Of a DNA stretch of 64,000 bases, positions 34,669 through 45,340 are shown piece after piece. Source of the stretch: Trichobilharzia szidati (Eukaryota > Platyhelminthes > Trematoda > Strigeidida > Schistosomatidae); contig OX235271.1 of the NCBI GenBank assembly GCA_944472155.2, forward strand, positions 66,818,416-66,882,415, given 5' to 3'. The notes under the pieces are model-generated. The model did not search any database, was not told the origin of the DNA, and saw only the letters and a program-made list of their open reading frames with translations. The translations under genes and the position numbers were made by a program. Numbering within the stretch: the stretch's first letter is position 1; each line of letters starts with the position of its first letter.

Positions 34669-35917
34669 GACGTTAAAGTACCACAGCCAGAACGTCTCTC
34701 AAAAGTTGACCTTCAAGAACTGATCAGATACAGAGAATGCTATGAAAAATCAATCCAAACAAAGTCATGCCTGTCTTGCTGGACTTGGAGAGGGTGGATA
34801 CAGTGTTCTACGTGTTTACTAAGTATTTTTCTTTAAATCTATAGTGCTAGGTAGAACTACAGCTCTTTTATTAAGGTTTTGGTTCAATGGTTAAGGTTAG
34901 GTGTGACAAAACTACCTATTAAACTGATAAATGACCTTAATGAATTTATGAATAGAAATCGGTTCAATGTGTTTATGAGGACTCCAGTAAGAGATTGGGA
35001 GGTTTTCCTGGAACATATACAACAATATTAACCTATGTAGCCATTTTTAATTTTGTACTGCTTGTATATAGGCGTTTATTTCGAATTACGCATTTTTGTA
35101 TCTAACGCATCTGCTTGGCTTCTAGAGGTCTTCACTAGGTAGTTTCATTATAGGCGGCTATAATTTAGAGTCACCAGGTTTAGGTTCAGAAGTTTGGACT
35201 ACGGTTAGAGTAAGAGTAGGTTAAAGAATAGTGTCAGAAATATCAGTGAATCTCAAAGTACCATAACCTACAGTCAACTGGATGAATCGCGCATGGTACG
35301 ATTTCCCTATAGATCATCTGTTTAGTGACCGGCAGATATTCTTAAAGCAGTCTACACTTCTACAGTGTAAAATTGTGTTTGCAATATTTTATAGTGTATT
35401 TTTCAACAAATATGCTAATATTTTGCGTCTGAAATCTGACTGGTTACTGTTGTATCCGCTGTGATAGTTTAACTTTGCCCAAACGCGATATTATACTGTA
35501 TAGTTGTCACTTAGGTTTTTTAAGAATGTCTCCAATCACAACAGAGGTGATCTGTAGAGAAGTCATACTATGCGCGATGTATGCACTCATCCAGGTGACT
35601 GTAGCTAATGGTACTTTGAAATCCATTGATAAATTTATAAAACTAATCTGATACTATTCTTTCACCTACTCCTAACTCTAACAACTATTCTAACTTTAGC
35701 CCATACTTAACCTTAAGCCTAAACTTTAGTCTTAAGAGCCCTAACATTATGGATTTACATAAAAGTACCTAGTAAATACGTAGAACACTGTATCCACCCT
35801 CTCCAAGTTCAGAAAGACAGGCATGACTTTGTTTAGAATGATTTTTCATAGCATTCTCTGTGTCTGATCAGTTCTTGAAGATCAACTTTTGAAAGACTTT
35901 GGCTATGATACTTCGTC
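34669..35917. mobile_element. Foldback (long inverted repeat) element
   Basis: The outer arms, about 34669-34830 and 35758-35917, are inverted copies with shared blocks GTCATGCCTGTCT, GAGGGTGGATACAG, GTTCTACGT and TCAAAAGTTGA. A second inverted block pairs 35197-35350 with 35512-35665 (AGAGTAAGAGTAGG, CAAAGTACCAT, AGTCAACTGGATGA and counterparts). The left arm carries about 250 bases more than the right between the two blocks. No coding capacity is seen. A non-autonomous DNA transposon or a collapsed inverted pair of repeats are both possible. Confidence 0.7.
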
Positions 35918-36725
35918 CGCCTTCCATATAGCTAGTATGAGATCAGAATCCCACCAACGTGAAGCCCTGCTTTAAGGTCTCCAAATAAAATGTAGTCAAG
36001 TACTCTACGCATTTCGCTATTGAAAAAAAAATCCAGAGAACATAAACCGTTGTATACGAAAGATTGATGAATTATTGACAAACATACGTGGATACACCGA
36101 AATGTGTCATAGTGTTCACAGTAAATGGGACCATAATTCAGAGGGGAAAATAGTTGACAATTAGATCTACTTCTTATTTCATTTAGGCTGTATCTCACAG
36201 ATAGAAATGTGTCCAGTTTTCTCATTTATGGCAAACGTAGCGATTTCACAGTATTTATTAGCTGTAGCCATCGTCTTCTAAAGAAATCCTCTGTAACTGT
36301 GCACTTATCATCATTGGAAACATCTTGAATTTGCGAAGTGTTTGGCTTGACTATCTACAAGTTATCTTTCTTATATATTTCTTCGTGAAGCTCTTATTTA
36401 CTAGATCTTACTCCTCTGTGGCTGAAGATGTTGTCTAGGACACTGAAAGCCAAGACTTAAGTCATGTGAGTTAAAGTATACACCATCATGAAAGACCACC
36501 GTAACGATGAATATTCTTAATTACACTAAAGCTGTTTTAAAGCGAATTCATTAGTTTATAGAAATATGGCTCAATTCTCTAATTCAGAATAAATTTTAGA
36601 ACTTAACACTTTTTAATCCTTTGAACTTGCTATAAGGTATCCAAAACCTTTGAAAATGTATAGGCAGATAATTCGATATTTCCATCGATGAGACTGATGA
36701 TGTATTATTCACTTCAGATCAACAA
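35918..36725. other. Upstream region of the MRNIP-like gene
   Basis: AT-rich with no recognised repeat. Just before the start codon, the sequence TATTATTCACTTCAG ends in AG eight bases... the ATG at 36726 follows closely, so it could serve as a cis- or spliced-leader trans-splice acceptor. No promoter motif was assigned. Confidence 0.35.
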
Positions 36726-36845
36726 ATGCCAGTTACTTTTTGGGTTTTGAGCTGTTCAAAATGCTTCTTATTTCAAGTTCATCAGTCTAAAAAGTCAAAA
36801 AATTGGGTTTGCAAAGTTTGTTCGTGCAAACAATCGTTTTTAAAA
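36726..36845 (+). CDS. MRNIP: MRNIP homologue, exon 1 (zinc-finger N-terminus)
   Basis: MRNIP binds the MRE11-RAD50-NBS1 complex in the nucleus and supports DNA damage signalling in vertebrates. Exon 1 encodes 40 residues: a FWVLSCSKC motif, then FQVHQSKKSKNWVCKVC and KQSFLK. This matches the start of vertebrate MRNIP in order and spacing, including the two CXXC pairs (SCSKC and VCKVC) expected to bind zinc and the conserved HQ.KKS...W.CK.C..KQSFL signature. An in-frame TAA about 50 bases upstream and no other ATG between support this start. The donor is AAA|GTGAGT, phase 0. The next exons are at 40102 and 42217. The total of 177 residues is much shorter than the vertebrate protein of about 340. 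Confidence 0.85.
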
Positions 36846-37553
36846 GTGAGTTACACTTGTTTTCGACAAAACCACGTTTTTGCTTTGATATCATCCATGA
36901 AAAAATGTTTTTCGGAAAGTGAGTGACTGACATATGAACATAAGACTCAATGGATGTTATACAGTTCAGATAAGACCACTCTGAAAAGGCACAGGCTAAA
37001 AAATAAAGTAAAAATTGAATACCACTCAACAGAAACACTTTTATAAGTGAATGAACACCAGGCGTTTTCATCAGAAAGCTAGGCACCTAAAGGTTTCGAA
37101 GTTACCTGACATGTACATCTTGTTAATCGAAGACATGTACATAAACTGATGCAATGATGGATTCTTTGTACTTGACTAACTACTTGAGGATTAACTACCT
37201 TCCATTAACACCTTCCATTCCCAACTTAGTGGTGGAATAGATTATATGCCCCCGCCGTTGTCCTGATGACAGCAGTCATCAAGTGAAATAACGCCTCATC
37301 TTATGTATGAAATTACTTCTCCCCAGAAGCAAATAACTATTTTAAGAAAATTGTAATAATTCAGTACCATGATCCCATTGCCAGTTGGGATTTCGCAAAT
37401 ATCTTCAGTTTAACTTTCTCGCTCTCTCAACTAGAAAAATAATCAATTAGTGCTATTTTGTGGTTTCATGGATCTCAATTTCTACTTTAGCCAACATTTA
37501 TTGTCAACGAAGTTGGTGGCTTGATATTTGTAGATTGCATCCCAGTTGTTAAC
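36846..37553. other. MRNIP intron 1, left part
   Basis: AT-rich intron with no recognised repeat. Confidence 0.35.
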
Positions 37554-38001
37554 GATTCATATCCATATGGCTGGCTGGATTGTGAGGGCGATTGTTACTT
37601 CCCGGCTGCCCACACTGTGGAAGTTGGTTGCGTGACCGCAGAGCCCAGGGGACAACTGCTTGAGGCCGGTCACACACGGCCTGTTTTTGTTTGTTGTTTT
37701 TCATTTGGTGTGTTTCGGTAGCACATTTGTCACTTCTGCCCTGTGACACGGCAGCAGGAAGCGCGGTCGTTGTTAATCCGGGCCCCTACCAATCCGGCAT
37801 GATATTTTGTGATTTATTTGGAGTCATAGGATTGGGTTGGGTAACTGCTTTTTGTCTAACCACTATCCAAACAACCTTTCTGGCATGGTAGGACCTATAG
37901 GAACATAAGTTCCAGCCAGTATAGCTTGTTGGGTCATTGCGGTGTTCAAGCCCGACCACCACATCAAGGTAGCAGCTTTCGGTCGAGATTCATATCCATA
38001 T
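37554..38001. repeat. GC-rich insertion flanked by a 15-bp direct repeat
   Basis: The sequence GATTCATATCCATAT occurs at 37554-37568 and again at 37987-38001. Between them lie about 418 bases of clearly GC-richer DNA, with a tRNA-like stretch near 37917-37960 (TAGCTTGTTGGGTC and GGTGTTCAAGCCCG). The layout suggests an inserted element with a target-site duplication, but the tRNA-like boxes are too close for a normal internal promoter. No family recognised. Confidence 0.45.
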
Positions 38002-38711
38002 AGGTTTATTTACCTGTTTCTTAACAAGCAGTGCGTCTAGCCACCGTAATAGTGTGAGTCGTGGAACAAGGACGTAGTCACTTAACATCTTTTATTTTCG
38101 ATTACCACTTTCCAATCGAGAAGTGAGCCACAGAAAACTACTACGCACTAGGCATCATTTAATCGGTAAACAAATATCTCGTGCTTACCGAAGATGACTG
38201 CATTAAAGATGATAAGCAGGAATTTCTTACTCATTTTGCGACTCACCCAATTGGTTTTCGTCAACAACCAGGTCTTTGAGGAGACGTCACTTCAAAAATA
38301 AGAGTTGTTGACTTATTCGATAACCTCCTCATTCTTAAACTAATGCAGAATCACTCTACAGCACCATTATTCATTTAACTAAAGGGGTCTCGAACCCACT
38401 TGAGTGTTTGCCTGTGGTTAACAAGGCCATATCGCCTTCGATCATTTAAAATGGTAATTCTAAAAACCCTATAAAGCTGTATAAACTTGAGTAGTTGGCC
38501 TTGGACTAAGCACACCATAATTTTTAACGGGCTTTAGCGGGACATGTTCTCCAAGGAATAACTAATGTATTTTTGCTAGTACTTAGTGAAGTTTTATCTT
38601 CTTAGGCTAATTTTCTTCTTTTCGTTACTGTGAAAAAGAAAGTTGGAACACAGTGATATACCAGTAGTTTTTAGCACATATGATATATGTCTTCGCGTTT
38701 TGCTGCAATAA
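38002..38711. other. MRNIP intron 1, middle part
   Basis: No supported feature. Confidence 0.35.
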
Positions 38712-39765
38712 CTGACTTACTGGTTTCAACGTAAAACTTTGCACATATGTCTGCCAGTCCGAGTTGCCACACGCCATGTAGCACACAAAGCAAGAGAAGA
38801 GAGTAAAGCGATATTCAAAAGACAGATAATAAACAGAAGTGTGAGGCAAAAATAGTATTATGGAAAAACAATAGAGTTTTATTGGATGTGATAAATCACA
38901 AAGAGTGATAGCATCTGCACCATTGACGGCGGTTTTGAGCCATATCAACAATTTTCTCCAGCTATTGGTTCTTAACATCCCGTGGAACCCAACCACGAAG
39001 TGCACACCTCCCTACGTGGTTGGCTAGCTTAAACTAACTGTTGTGGATTTCATTGACACACTAGCTTTTTTCCAGCCTGACCCTATGTCAGTTAGCATTG
39101 CCCGTCTAGGAAGTCTGTAGGTGGCTAGGAATGCGTAACACATGTCTTAGCCGTCTCAATCCATGTAGCTTCATAAGCTCATCGATTTGCTTTCCCTTCT
39201 CACCTAACCGTCGACGCCTAACCCACCCTTTTATGACACCTAACACGGGAGATGGAATGCAGCCACCTATGATCAAAGACAGCTAGACGGTGTTTTCATG
39301 TCTTCCACTTTCAGCGCCTATATCTCACCGTCATAATGGAGGAGAGAGCCAACTGCTAAGCCATACATATGTCGTCGCATTGATAGCCGGATATGGCGTC
39401 TACGCCATAGGTGGCGTAAGTTGGCATATACCAAACGAGCCTTATATATCCGTGCTGAGATTTCGTCAATGATCAACCCATTGGGGCAAGTTCAGCTTCA
39501 CAAATACGTGAAATGGTCAACTCGCTCTACCACTTTGCTCCCTATTTCTAAGTTAGGAGTCAATGCAGTCCAGCCAAGTAGCATCAACTTACATTTGACT
39601 ATAACAACTCTTACGCCAAACACTCGAAGACTACTGCTCAAGATGTTTGAAAGATCCTGCACTTGTCAGCGTCTTCACCTAAAACGACGATATCATCCGC
39701 ATATTCTAAGTCAACGAGATTATTCCCTGACGGTAACAAGTCAGTCTGTCATGTGATAGTGTGAC
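38712..39765 (-). mobile_element. LINE fragment (second RTE-like family) in MRNIP intron 1
   Basis: Collinear with the fragment at 9895-10987, including the same 3' UTR (AACTTTGCACATATGT, the CCACACGCCATG block, GCATCTGCACCA) and, read minus, LVDLEYADDIVVL-like and ARIYKARLVYANL-like segments with stops and frame changes. The 5' truncation is at a similar point in both copies (within about 20 bases of the YADD-coding region). Confidence 0.8.
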
Positions 39766-39867
39766 AAGGTCATATGTTTAAAATGCCGAGAGCAATTTTG
39801 ATGAATAATTCACGATGGATTTATTGTGGTGTTAGATTATTGTATTATTGTATTGTATTGTAAAGGA

Positions 39868-39894
39868 AATAATAATAATAATAATAATAATAAT
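39868..39894. repeat. AAT microsatellite
   Basis: About nine units of AAT in MRNIP intron 1. Confidence 0.9.
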
Positions 39895-40101
39895 GTTATG
39901 AACTGCTGTCATTAGTTTATTTATATTATATTCAAGTCAGAGGTTATAGTCAATTATCACGATCTAATATTAGCAGAATGTGCACTGGAGTGACGAAAGC
40001 TTTGACAGATTTACATCGTTAAACACATTTCCTTCCTTCTATTACCTGTTCAGTTGATATTAATCACAGACAGCATTTGTTCATTTATCTTGGTCGTTTA
40101 G

Positions 40102-40410
40102 GTATTCGCTGAAGGAAGTGCAAAAGAATGTCGTGAAATTGTACAGAAATTAAATAAACAAGGTGTTCAACGTCAGATGGAGCTGCCTGGATTTGGAAAG
40201 CCAGATCTACTAAGATTCAATCCAAACAAATATTTACATTGTGAAACTGCAGTCAAAGAGGACTTAGTATTCGAAGATAATGATTCTGAAAGTCAAGAAA
40301 ATAAGAATATAGACACTGAGGAGATTTCATACAAATTACATCCTTATTCAAACTCATCTGATTCTCGAGCTGGAAAATCTACAGGCACTGGAGAAAATTT
40401 CTCACACTTG
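40102..40410 (+). CDS. MRNIP: MRNIP homologue, exon 2
   Basis: A 103-codon exon with phase 0 at both ends (acceptor TTGGTCGTTTAG, donor TTG|GTAAAT). It begins VFAEGSAKECREIVQKLN, which continues the family signature seen in vertebrates (V-[YF]-[GA]-E-G-S and an R/E...VQKLN helix) straight after KQSFLK of exon 1. The rest is polar and acidic (EDNDSESQENKN, then SDSRAGKSTGTGE) and probably disordered. The 3.3-kb intron before it contains a LINE fragment and a GC-rich insertion. Confidence 0.85.
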
Positions 40411-40535
40411 GTAAATACTTATACGGTGATTTATAGTTACAACCTTTAACTGTTTAAATTTTTGACTGAACAGGTATAACTGAATTGCTTTGCAGTAAAA
40501 GTTTCATGCTATTTCATTCAGTCATTTAGGAAGCT

Positions 40536-40700
40536 AAGCGCATCTATGGTTCAGTGACAGAATACTGGATTGCTTCCTAAACCTATCTTACCAAGTAAAG
40601 AGGCTAGCAACCCCACTCTGTAAAAACGTCAGACACTACTAATTCCTCAGAGCTCAAGCTCAAATCTCTATATCCCACTTGAAACGTGAAGGAATGAACT
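40536..40700 (+). repeat. Degenerate SINE1 copy in MRNIP intron 2
   Basis: Contains a reduced head, then TAAAGAGGCTAGCAACCCC, CTGTAAAAACGT and a tail like ATCCCACTTGAAACGTGAAGG, in the order of the other SINE1 copies. Confidence 0.65.
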
Positions 40701-41116
40701 CGGGAAGCTAAATTGTTTCTTTAAAGCTGTTTATAGATCACTAGCTTTTCACGTTTCTTGTTATATAGCCGCTAATCACTTCTTTATTTCTTTGAATTCG
40801 TTTGGCTTTTCTGATTAAATATACACAGTCTAATTCTCTGTCATATACCAGGTAGTGTTTGTTGAAAAAGTTATTGGTTGGCACCTGAATTACATGTTTA
40901 TGCATTCAGCAGGCTATTTGTATAGAATAATTGCCCCCTTCAGCCTTTCGGTTGTAGTCATTGCCCGATATAAGTAACGCACATGTCACTCAGAATTTTA
41001 TCAGGTAATTGATTTAGTTATCAGTATCTTTGGTTAAATTGTGAAAGCCGTAAGACCAACCGCTGGCATATTTCCTCTTTGATGTAAAAAGTCTAGGGCC
41101 GTTTTTGTATTTTTCC

Positions 41117-41120
<4 letters not shown>

Positions 41121-41155
<35 letters not shown>
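41121..41155. repeat. TA microsatellite
   Basis: About 17 units of TA in MRNIP intron 2. Confidence 0.95.
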
Positions 41156-41158
<3 letters not shown>

Positions 41159-41449
41159 TATAATGAACGCAGATTGTTCGATGGCTGCAGTAGTGTAAAG
41201 CAATGAAAGAACACTTTTTTGTTTATAGGTGGTTTTATTTCTTATTTTTAGCGGGAATTTTCAAGTGGTTAGCATCATTAAATTGTTACTGTATTCACTG
41301 CATTCATGGAAAGACTCGTATTTGTGCAGTTGCTTGTCATTCTTGATGTAAAGGTCAGCAGTACTTAAGTGTCTACGTTCTATCTTTCATCGTAGATACT
41401 ACAATATTATCAGTAATAATTTTAGGTGTAGCGTGTTAAGTAGGAGGGA

Positions 41450-41590
41450 AGATTAGTATATGAGGTTGCGAAGTGACATCGATTGAGACGACTGAAGCAT
41501 CAGTTACGCATGCCAAGCCATCAACTTACTAGATGATCAATATTGACTGACATAGTGACAGACTGAAAAAGAGTTAGGGGTAGTTAGATG
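41450..41590 (+). mobile_element. LINE C-terminal scrap (second RTE-like family)
   Basis: Collinear with 25590-25745 (ACGCATGCCAAGCCATCAACTT, CAATATTGACTGAC, GGGGTAGTTAGATGG counterparts). It stops exactly where the opposite-strand RTE tail at 41598 starts. Confidence 0.6.
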
Positions 41591-41597
41591 GAATTAA

Positions 41598-42135
41598 TAA
41601 TATTATTATTATTCCTTTGGGTTCCGAGTAACATATCTCCATTTGATTCTTTTCTCCGAAGTCCTTTCTAGCTGGCTCTACTATCACCCTTAAGCATTTT
41701 TCTCTTCCTCACACGATCGCCATGTTGTCATCGGACGCTCGATATGTCGTTTCCTGTTCATTCAGCTTTCACTAGAGGACCTGGCGCGCAATGTTACTCA
41801 ATAGTCTCTTCAGTGTATATCTAGAACATCTCCACTTTCTTCTGTGTATTGGCTGGGTGACAATCTCTTGGTTGATTCTTTGATTGTTGTTTATCCTTTC
41901 TGACTGAACATCTGATCTTCAGTATCCGGTGAACGTAGCTGTTAATCAGAGTCTGTAGGCTGTTGAAAATACTTTTCATGACGTGTACTTCAAGTCTCTC
42001 AACTATATAGAAACACGTTAGTGTTGAAGATCTGGATATTGTTCCTTATACTGAGGAGGGCAGTAAATCTTCACATTGATTCTAGAGTAATGAAGGCCTA
42101 TCTTGTTTTTCCGATCCTGCCTTTGACTTCCCGAT
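41598..42135 (-). mobile_element. 5'-truncated RTE (SR2-like) 3' fragment in MRNIP intron 2
   Basis: Read minus it ends in TATTATTATTATT and matches the RTE 3' region in order: CCTTTGGGTTCCGAG, GTCTCTTCAGTGTAT, CTCTTGGTTGATTC, ATCTGATCTTCAGTAT, and AGGCCTATCTTGTTTTTCCG. It has no long open frame. Confidence 0.8.
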
Positions 42136-42216
42136 ATATGTCGCATGCATTTGATTTATTCGTATAAACATATAAGAAGATCATGTAATTTACTGTTCTC
42201 TCTGTTTTAAATTTAG

Positions 42217-42321
42217 AATTTCGATGATGCCTATCTCAAAGAAAGTACTTCTTCAGTGTCCAATAATTCTGCTACAATTCCATCGCAATGTACTGGTTCA
42301 AAATGGGATGTTTATTTGTGA
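42217..42321 (+). CDS. MRNIP: MRNIP homologue, terminal exon
   Basis: The acceptor TTTTAAATTTAG opens a phase-0 exon of 34 codons plus TGA. It starts NFDDAYLKES and ends SKWDVYL. The Ser-Lys-Trp segment resembles the short SKW motif in the C-terminal part of vertebrate MRNIP, so the end of the protein is conserved although the middle is much shortened. Phase agrees with exon 2. The 1.8-kb intron before it holds SINE, LINE and RTE debris. The SINE1 copy at 42498 lies in or just beyond the 3' UTR. Confidence 0.75.
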   Translation, partial: NFDDAYLKESTSSVSNNSATIPSQCTGSKWDVYL

Positions 42322-42497
42322 TAACAATTCTGTTAAATTCAAAAAGTGACACGCTGCATTTATTGTTCTTGTAATTACTTCTATCCAAACTTATTTCATG
42401 TGATTCATTCTTAATAAGATATTTAAGCACCAATATATATTCAAAAAATTTTAAATACATTAAAATTTGCAAATTAGTCTCAATATTTTTATCCTAT

Positions 42498-42736
42498 TTT
42501 TTTTTATTATTCCTTCACGTTCCCAGCGGAACATAGGGCTTCAAACTAGTGACTTGAAGTTTCTGTAGCAGTGTTTTTTATTTTTACAGGATGGGGTTGC
42601 TAGCCTCATGCCCAACCTTTCTTCTTTACCAGTCTTACTACTGGCTTAGCGAGGTAAAGGAGTGCGCCGGCCGGGGATCGAACCCCGGACCATGTGCATG
42701 GTCGGCAAGCGTCCTAACCGCTATGCCACCGATGCA
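42498..42736 (-). repeat. Best-preserved SINE1 copy, with target-site duplication
   Basis: On the minus strand it has an A box TGGCATAGCGG (42718-42728), a B box GGTTCGATCCCCGG (about 42672-42685), then CCTCGCTAAGCCAG, GAGGCTAGCAACCCC, CTGCTACAGAAACTTC and the tail GAAGCCCTATGTTCC. Flanks CAATATTTTTATCC (42481) and CAATTTTTATCTTAT (42737) look like a diverged target-site duplication. Confidence 0.85.
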
Positions 42737-43789
42737 CAATTTTTATCTTATGTAGATAGTTATACATTAGAATGAGTGTAGTAATAAGGCTCCTAAAAGT
42801 AACCGTTTTGATTGATACAGCATTGAAATACTTGATACTTTTTGAAAATTTCACTCAACAACCACTCACACTTCTATTCAGCTCATAAATTGATCATGTC
42901 TTTTTTGTGTGATGGTTAATACAACTACCTGACTGTCCAAACTATGATAGGTACAGCGGGATTTGTAATATTTGAAAGTTGAGCGCCTAGACTATTTTAA
43001 CACTTCACCATAGAAATGCAAAATCAGCTTACAAACATTTAGAAGTTATCGACGGGATATCTGTACATGTAGATAATCATTCATAGGTAAATTTGTAAAC
43101 CATGAATTTAATTTAAGCTGAGTTATTGAGTTCTGGCAGCTGCTTTCCTTTCATTGAATACATGTATAGAGTCAGATTAAGTAAGGCATTGCTGCGTCTA
43201 ACTGATATATAACCAAGATGCAGTTATCTAACAGATTGATTTTTCAGGTTAGTCTAAAAGGTCATTACAGTGTCAATTTTAAGAAAGTTGTTTGTTAGTG
43301 TTTTAAAAAAAATATATTCCAATGGAACAACCAATATTTTATATTTTCGTATGCTTATGCAAATGTCATTCAGTAACTTTCGTTGTTAGAACAAGGCATA
43401 TAAGCGAACAATATTGTTTTCAATTAGATCTTCAGGCTTTACTCTAATTTAAATAGATTTACATATAAAAATTTTTAACCAATGACGGTGATTTTGTGGA
43501 TCAAATAATAATAGTAACAGTAATAATATGGTAAATGTTTTGAACGTAGTTAATAACGATGATTGTAATGATAACAAAATATTGATAATAAGGTTTATGC
43601 AGGTGGCGATAAGAATAACAAAGTTAGTAATATATGTACATGTAAACAATTCAATAAATAAATTTGGTCAAAACTTAAAAGTTACGTAATACTAAAGGTG
43701 AAGTGGACAGATAGTCAGAGTTTAGATAAATATCATAAAAGTACGAAGGAGATGTAAAATAAGAAAGGTGGGAGGGTTTTGAATAGAAT
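42737..43789. other. Intergenic DNA downstream of MRNIP
   Basis: AT-rich; nothing recognised before the PLE fragment. Confidence 0.35.
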
Positions 43790-44702
43790 TCACCTAGGCC
43801 AAGGGAGAGCCAAAGGTAGAACAAACTTCTTTTGTATGCAAAGACTAGGATTGTTCTCTCCAATTCCCGTAGCTTCAGCTATGTGTAAAAGACGGACTCG
43901 AATTCCGTTCCGATGGAATGCGACAGATAACTTTGAAGGCACTATTTTTGTCCACTTGGTGACCACTATCAATCAAATGAGCCAAAATAGAACTTCTTAT
44001 AGATTTTATTTGACCTTTTCCAAACCATGAAGGAAGATGCTCATTAAGGCGTTTGTTAAGCTGTCTGGTTGTTCGCCCTATATTGCTCTCTCCACAGCAG
44101 CAGCTAAATTTATAGATACACATAGAAGTGGCACAGCTAAGTGGCTTGTCTTTCACTTGAGCAATCAAAATTGGTCGGCTGGAAAATATAAAGATTGAGC
44201 GACAAAGGGTGGCGGCAGTATAAGTCCGTTTTTTCGCTCTCGATAATCTCAGATGTAGGACTTCGCTAGCCACGTCCCCATTAAATTGCAATTTCATGAA
44301 CAGTTATTTCTTTTCAACTGTTGTCAGTTTCTCCTTAATGTACTTGGTGTTCATGTGTCTCCTTACAAATCTACTGGGATAACCCATTTGGACCAGCGTA
44401 TTTCGGATGTATCTTAACTCATTTTGTAGGGAGTCATCTGTACAGATACGTCTTGCTCTATTCATGAGGCATCTGACCGAATTGACTTTGTATCGGATTG
44501 GTACAAAACTGAGGAAATGTGTATATTGTCCTACAGATGTAGGTTTTCTATAGACATCTCTCTTGAGTGAACCATCCTCTCTTCTGCTCAATTGTACGTC
44601 AAGGAAATGTAGTCTACCATCATGTTCTTCTTCACAAGTGAAGATGAGCGATGGATGTGCATCATTAAATTTTATTAACATTTCATTCTTGTCAGCTTTC
44701 AT
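43790..44702 (-). pseudogene. Penelope-like element: RT C-terminus and GIY-YIG endonuclease
   Basis: Three minus-strand frames form one degraded coding region. Frame 44304-44702 has LHFLDVQLSR, a VYRKPTSVGQYTHFLS-like block, NRARRICT and GYPSRFVRRHM, the thumb region after the Penelope reverse transcriptase. Frame 43875-44297 has a CSC/CGE cluster with SNIGRTTRQLNKRLNEHLP, the GIY-YIG endonuclease; the usual Tyr of YIG is Asn here. Frame 43790-43972 continues with RLLHIAEATGIG and NPSLCIQKKFV, the protein's end. The palm domain is missing (5'-truncated at about 44702). It belongs to the Cercyon-like PLE group by motif, and is non-functional. Confidence 0.85.
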
Positions 44703-45119
44703 AGAGTAATATTTGTTGCTTCAGTGATAATGAACAATTACCTGTCAGTTGATTGATCAAGTTAATTTCACCCGCGAAAATACTGATACACTACCCTTTA
44801 GTCTTGACTTTCACTTAAATTTAGTGAGTGATTATCAAAAAACAGGAAAGTCACCTACCCTTTATCATATTACATTTACTAAAGTAAGATTGTTATTTAG
44901 AGTCATAATAATCACAATAAGTATCATCTGTTACTAATCAAAGCTACTGAAATAATCCTTCTACGCGAAGATGCTGAAAAAATTCAGTCTACTGAACACC
45001 TTGTGCCTGTGATTATCCCATATCAAATGTAAGACAATGCTACAAAAGTAGTCTAAGACGATTCTAAGTATAATTACAGGTAGTGGAATTACTGAGCGTA
45101 TTTATCACCAAACTTATTT
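44703..45119. other. Intergenic DNA, nothing recognised
   Basis: No supported feature. Confidence 0.3.
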
Positions 45120-45340
45120 TCAGGAAGTCGTATCAGCCATAATGGACTGATCGCTCATCGAATCGTCCATCACTTTTAGCGCAGGTGTGATATTCGGATT
45201 TCGACCAAAGGAAGTAGTACGTGCTGCGCAGCAGTTGTTTACGGCTGTGAGACCTGACTGTCTAAAGGGGAAGATTTAAGGAAGCTTCGTGTTTTCACAA
45301 ACGTTTTCCGAGTCGATGACAACTTTACTGTGATTAATGT
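45120..45340 (+). mobile_element. Degenerate LINE C-terminal fragment
   Basis: The translation around 45230-45310 resembles YGCETWLSKGEDLRKLRVF, the conserved segment after the reverse transcriptase in both RTE-like families, with frame changes on both sides. Confidence 0.6.

Noticed and set aside
34860..34920. Telomere-like GGTTAAGGTTAGG stretch
   Set aside because: It is a single short imperfect match inside the foldback element, without tandem TTAGGG units.
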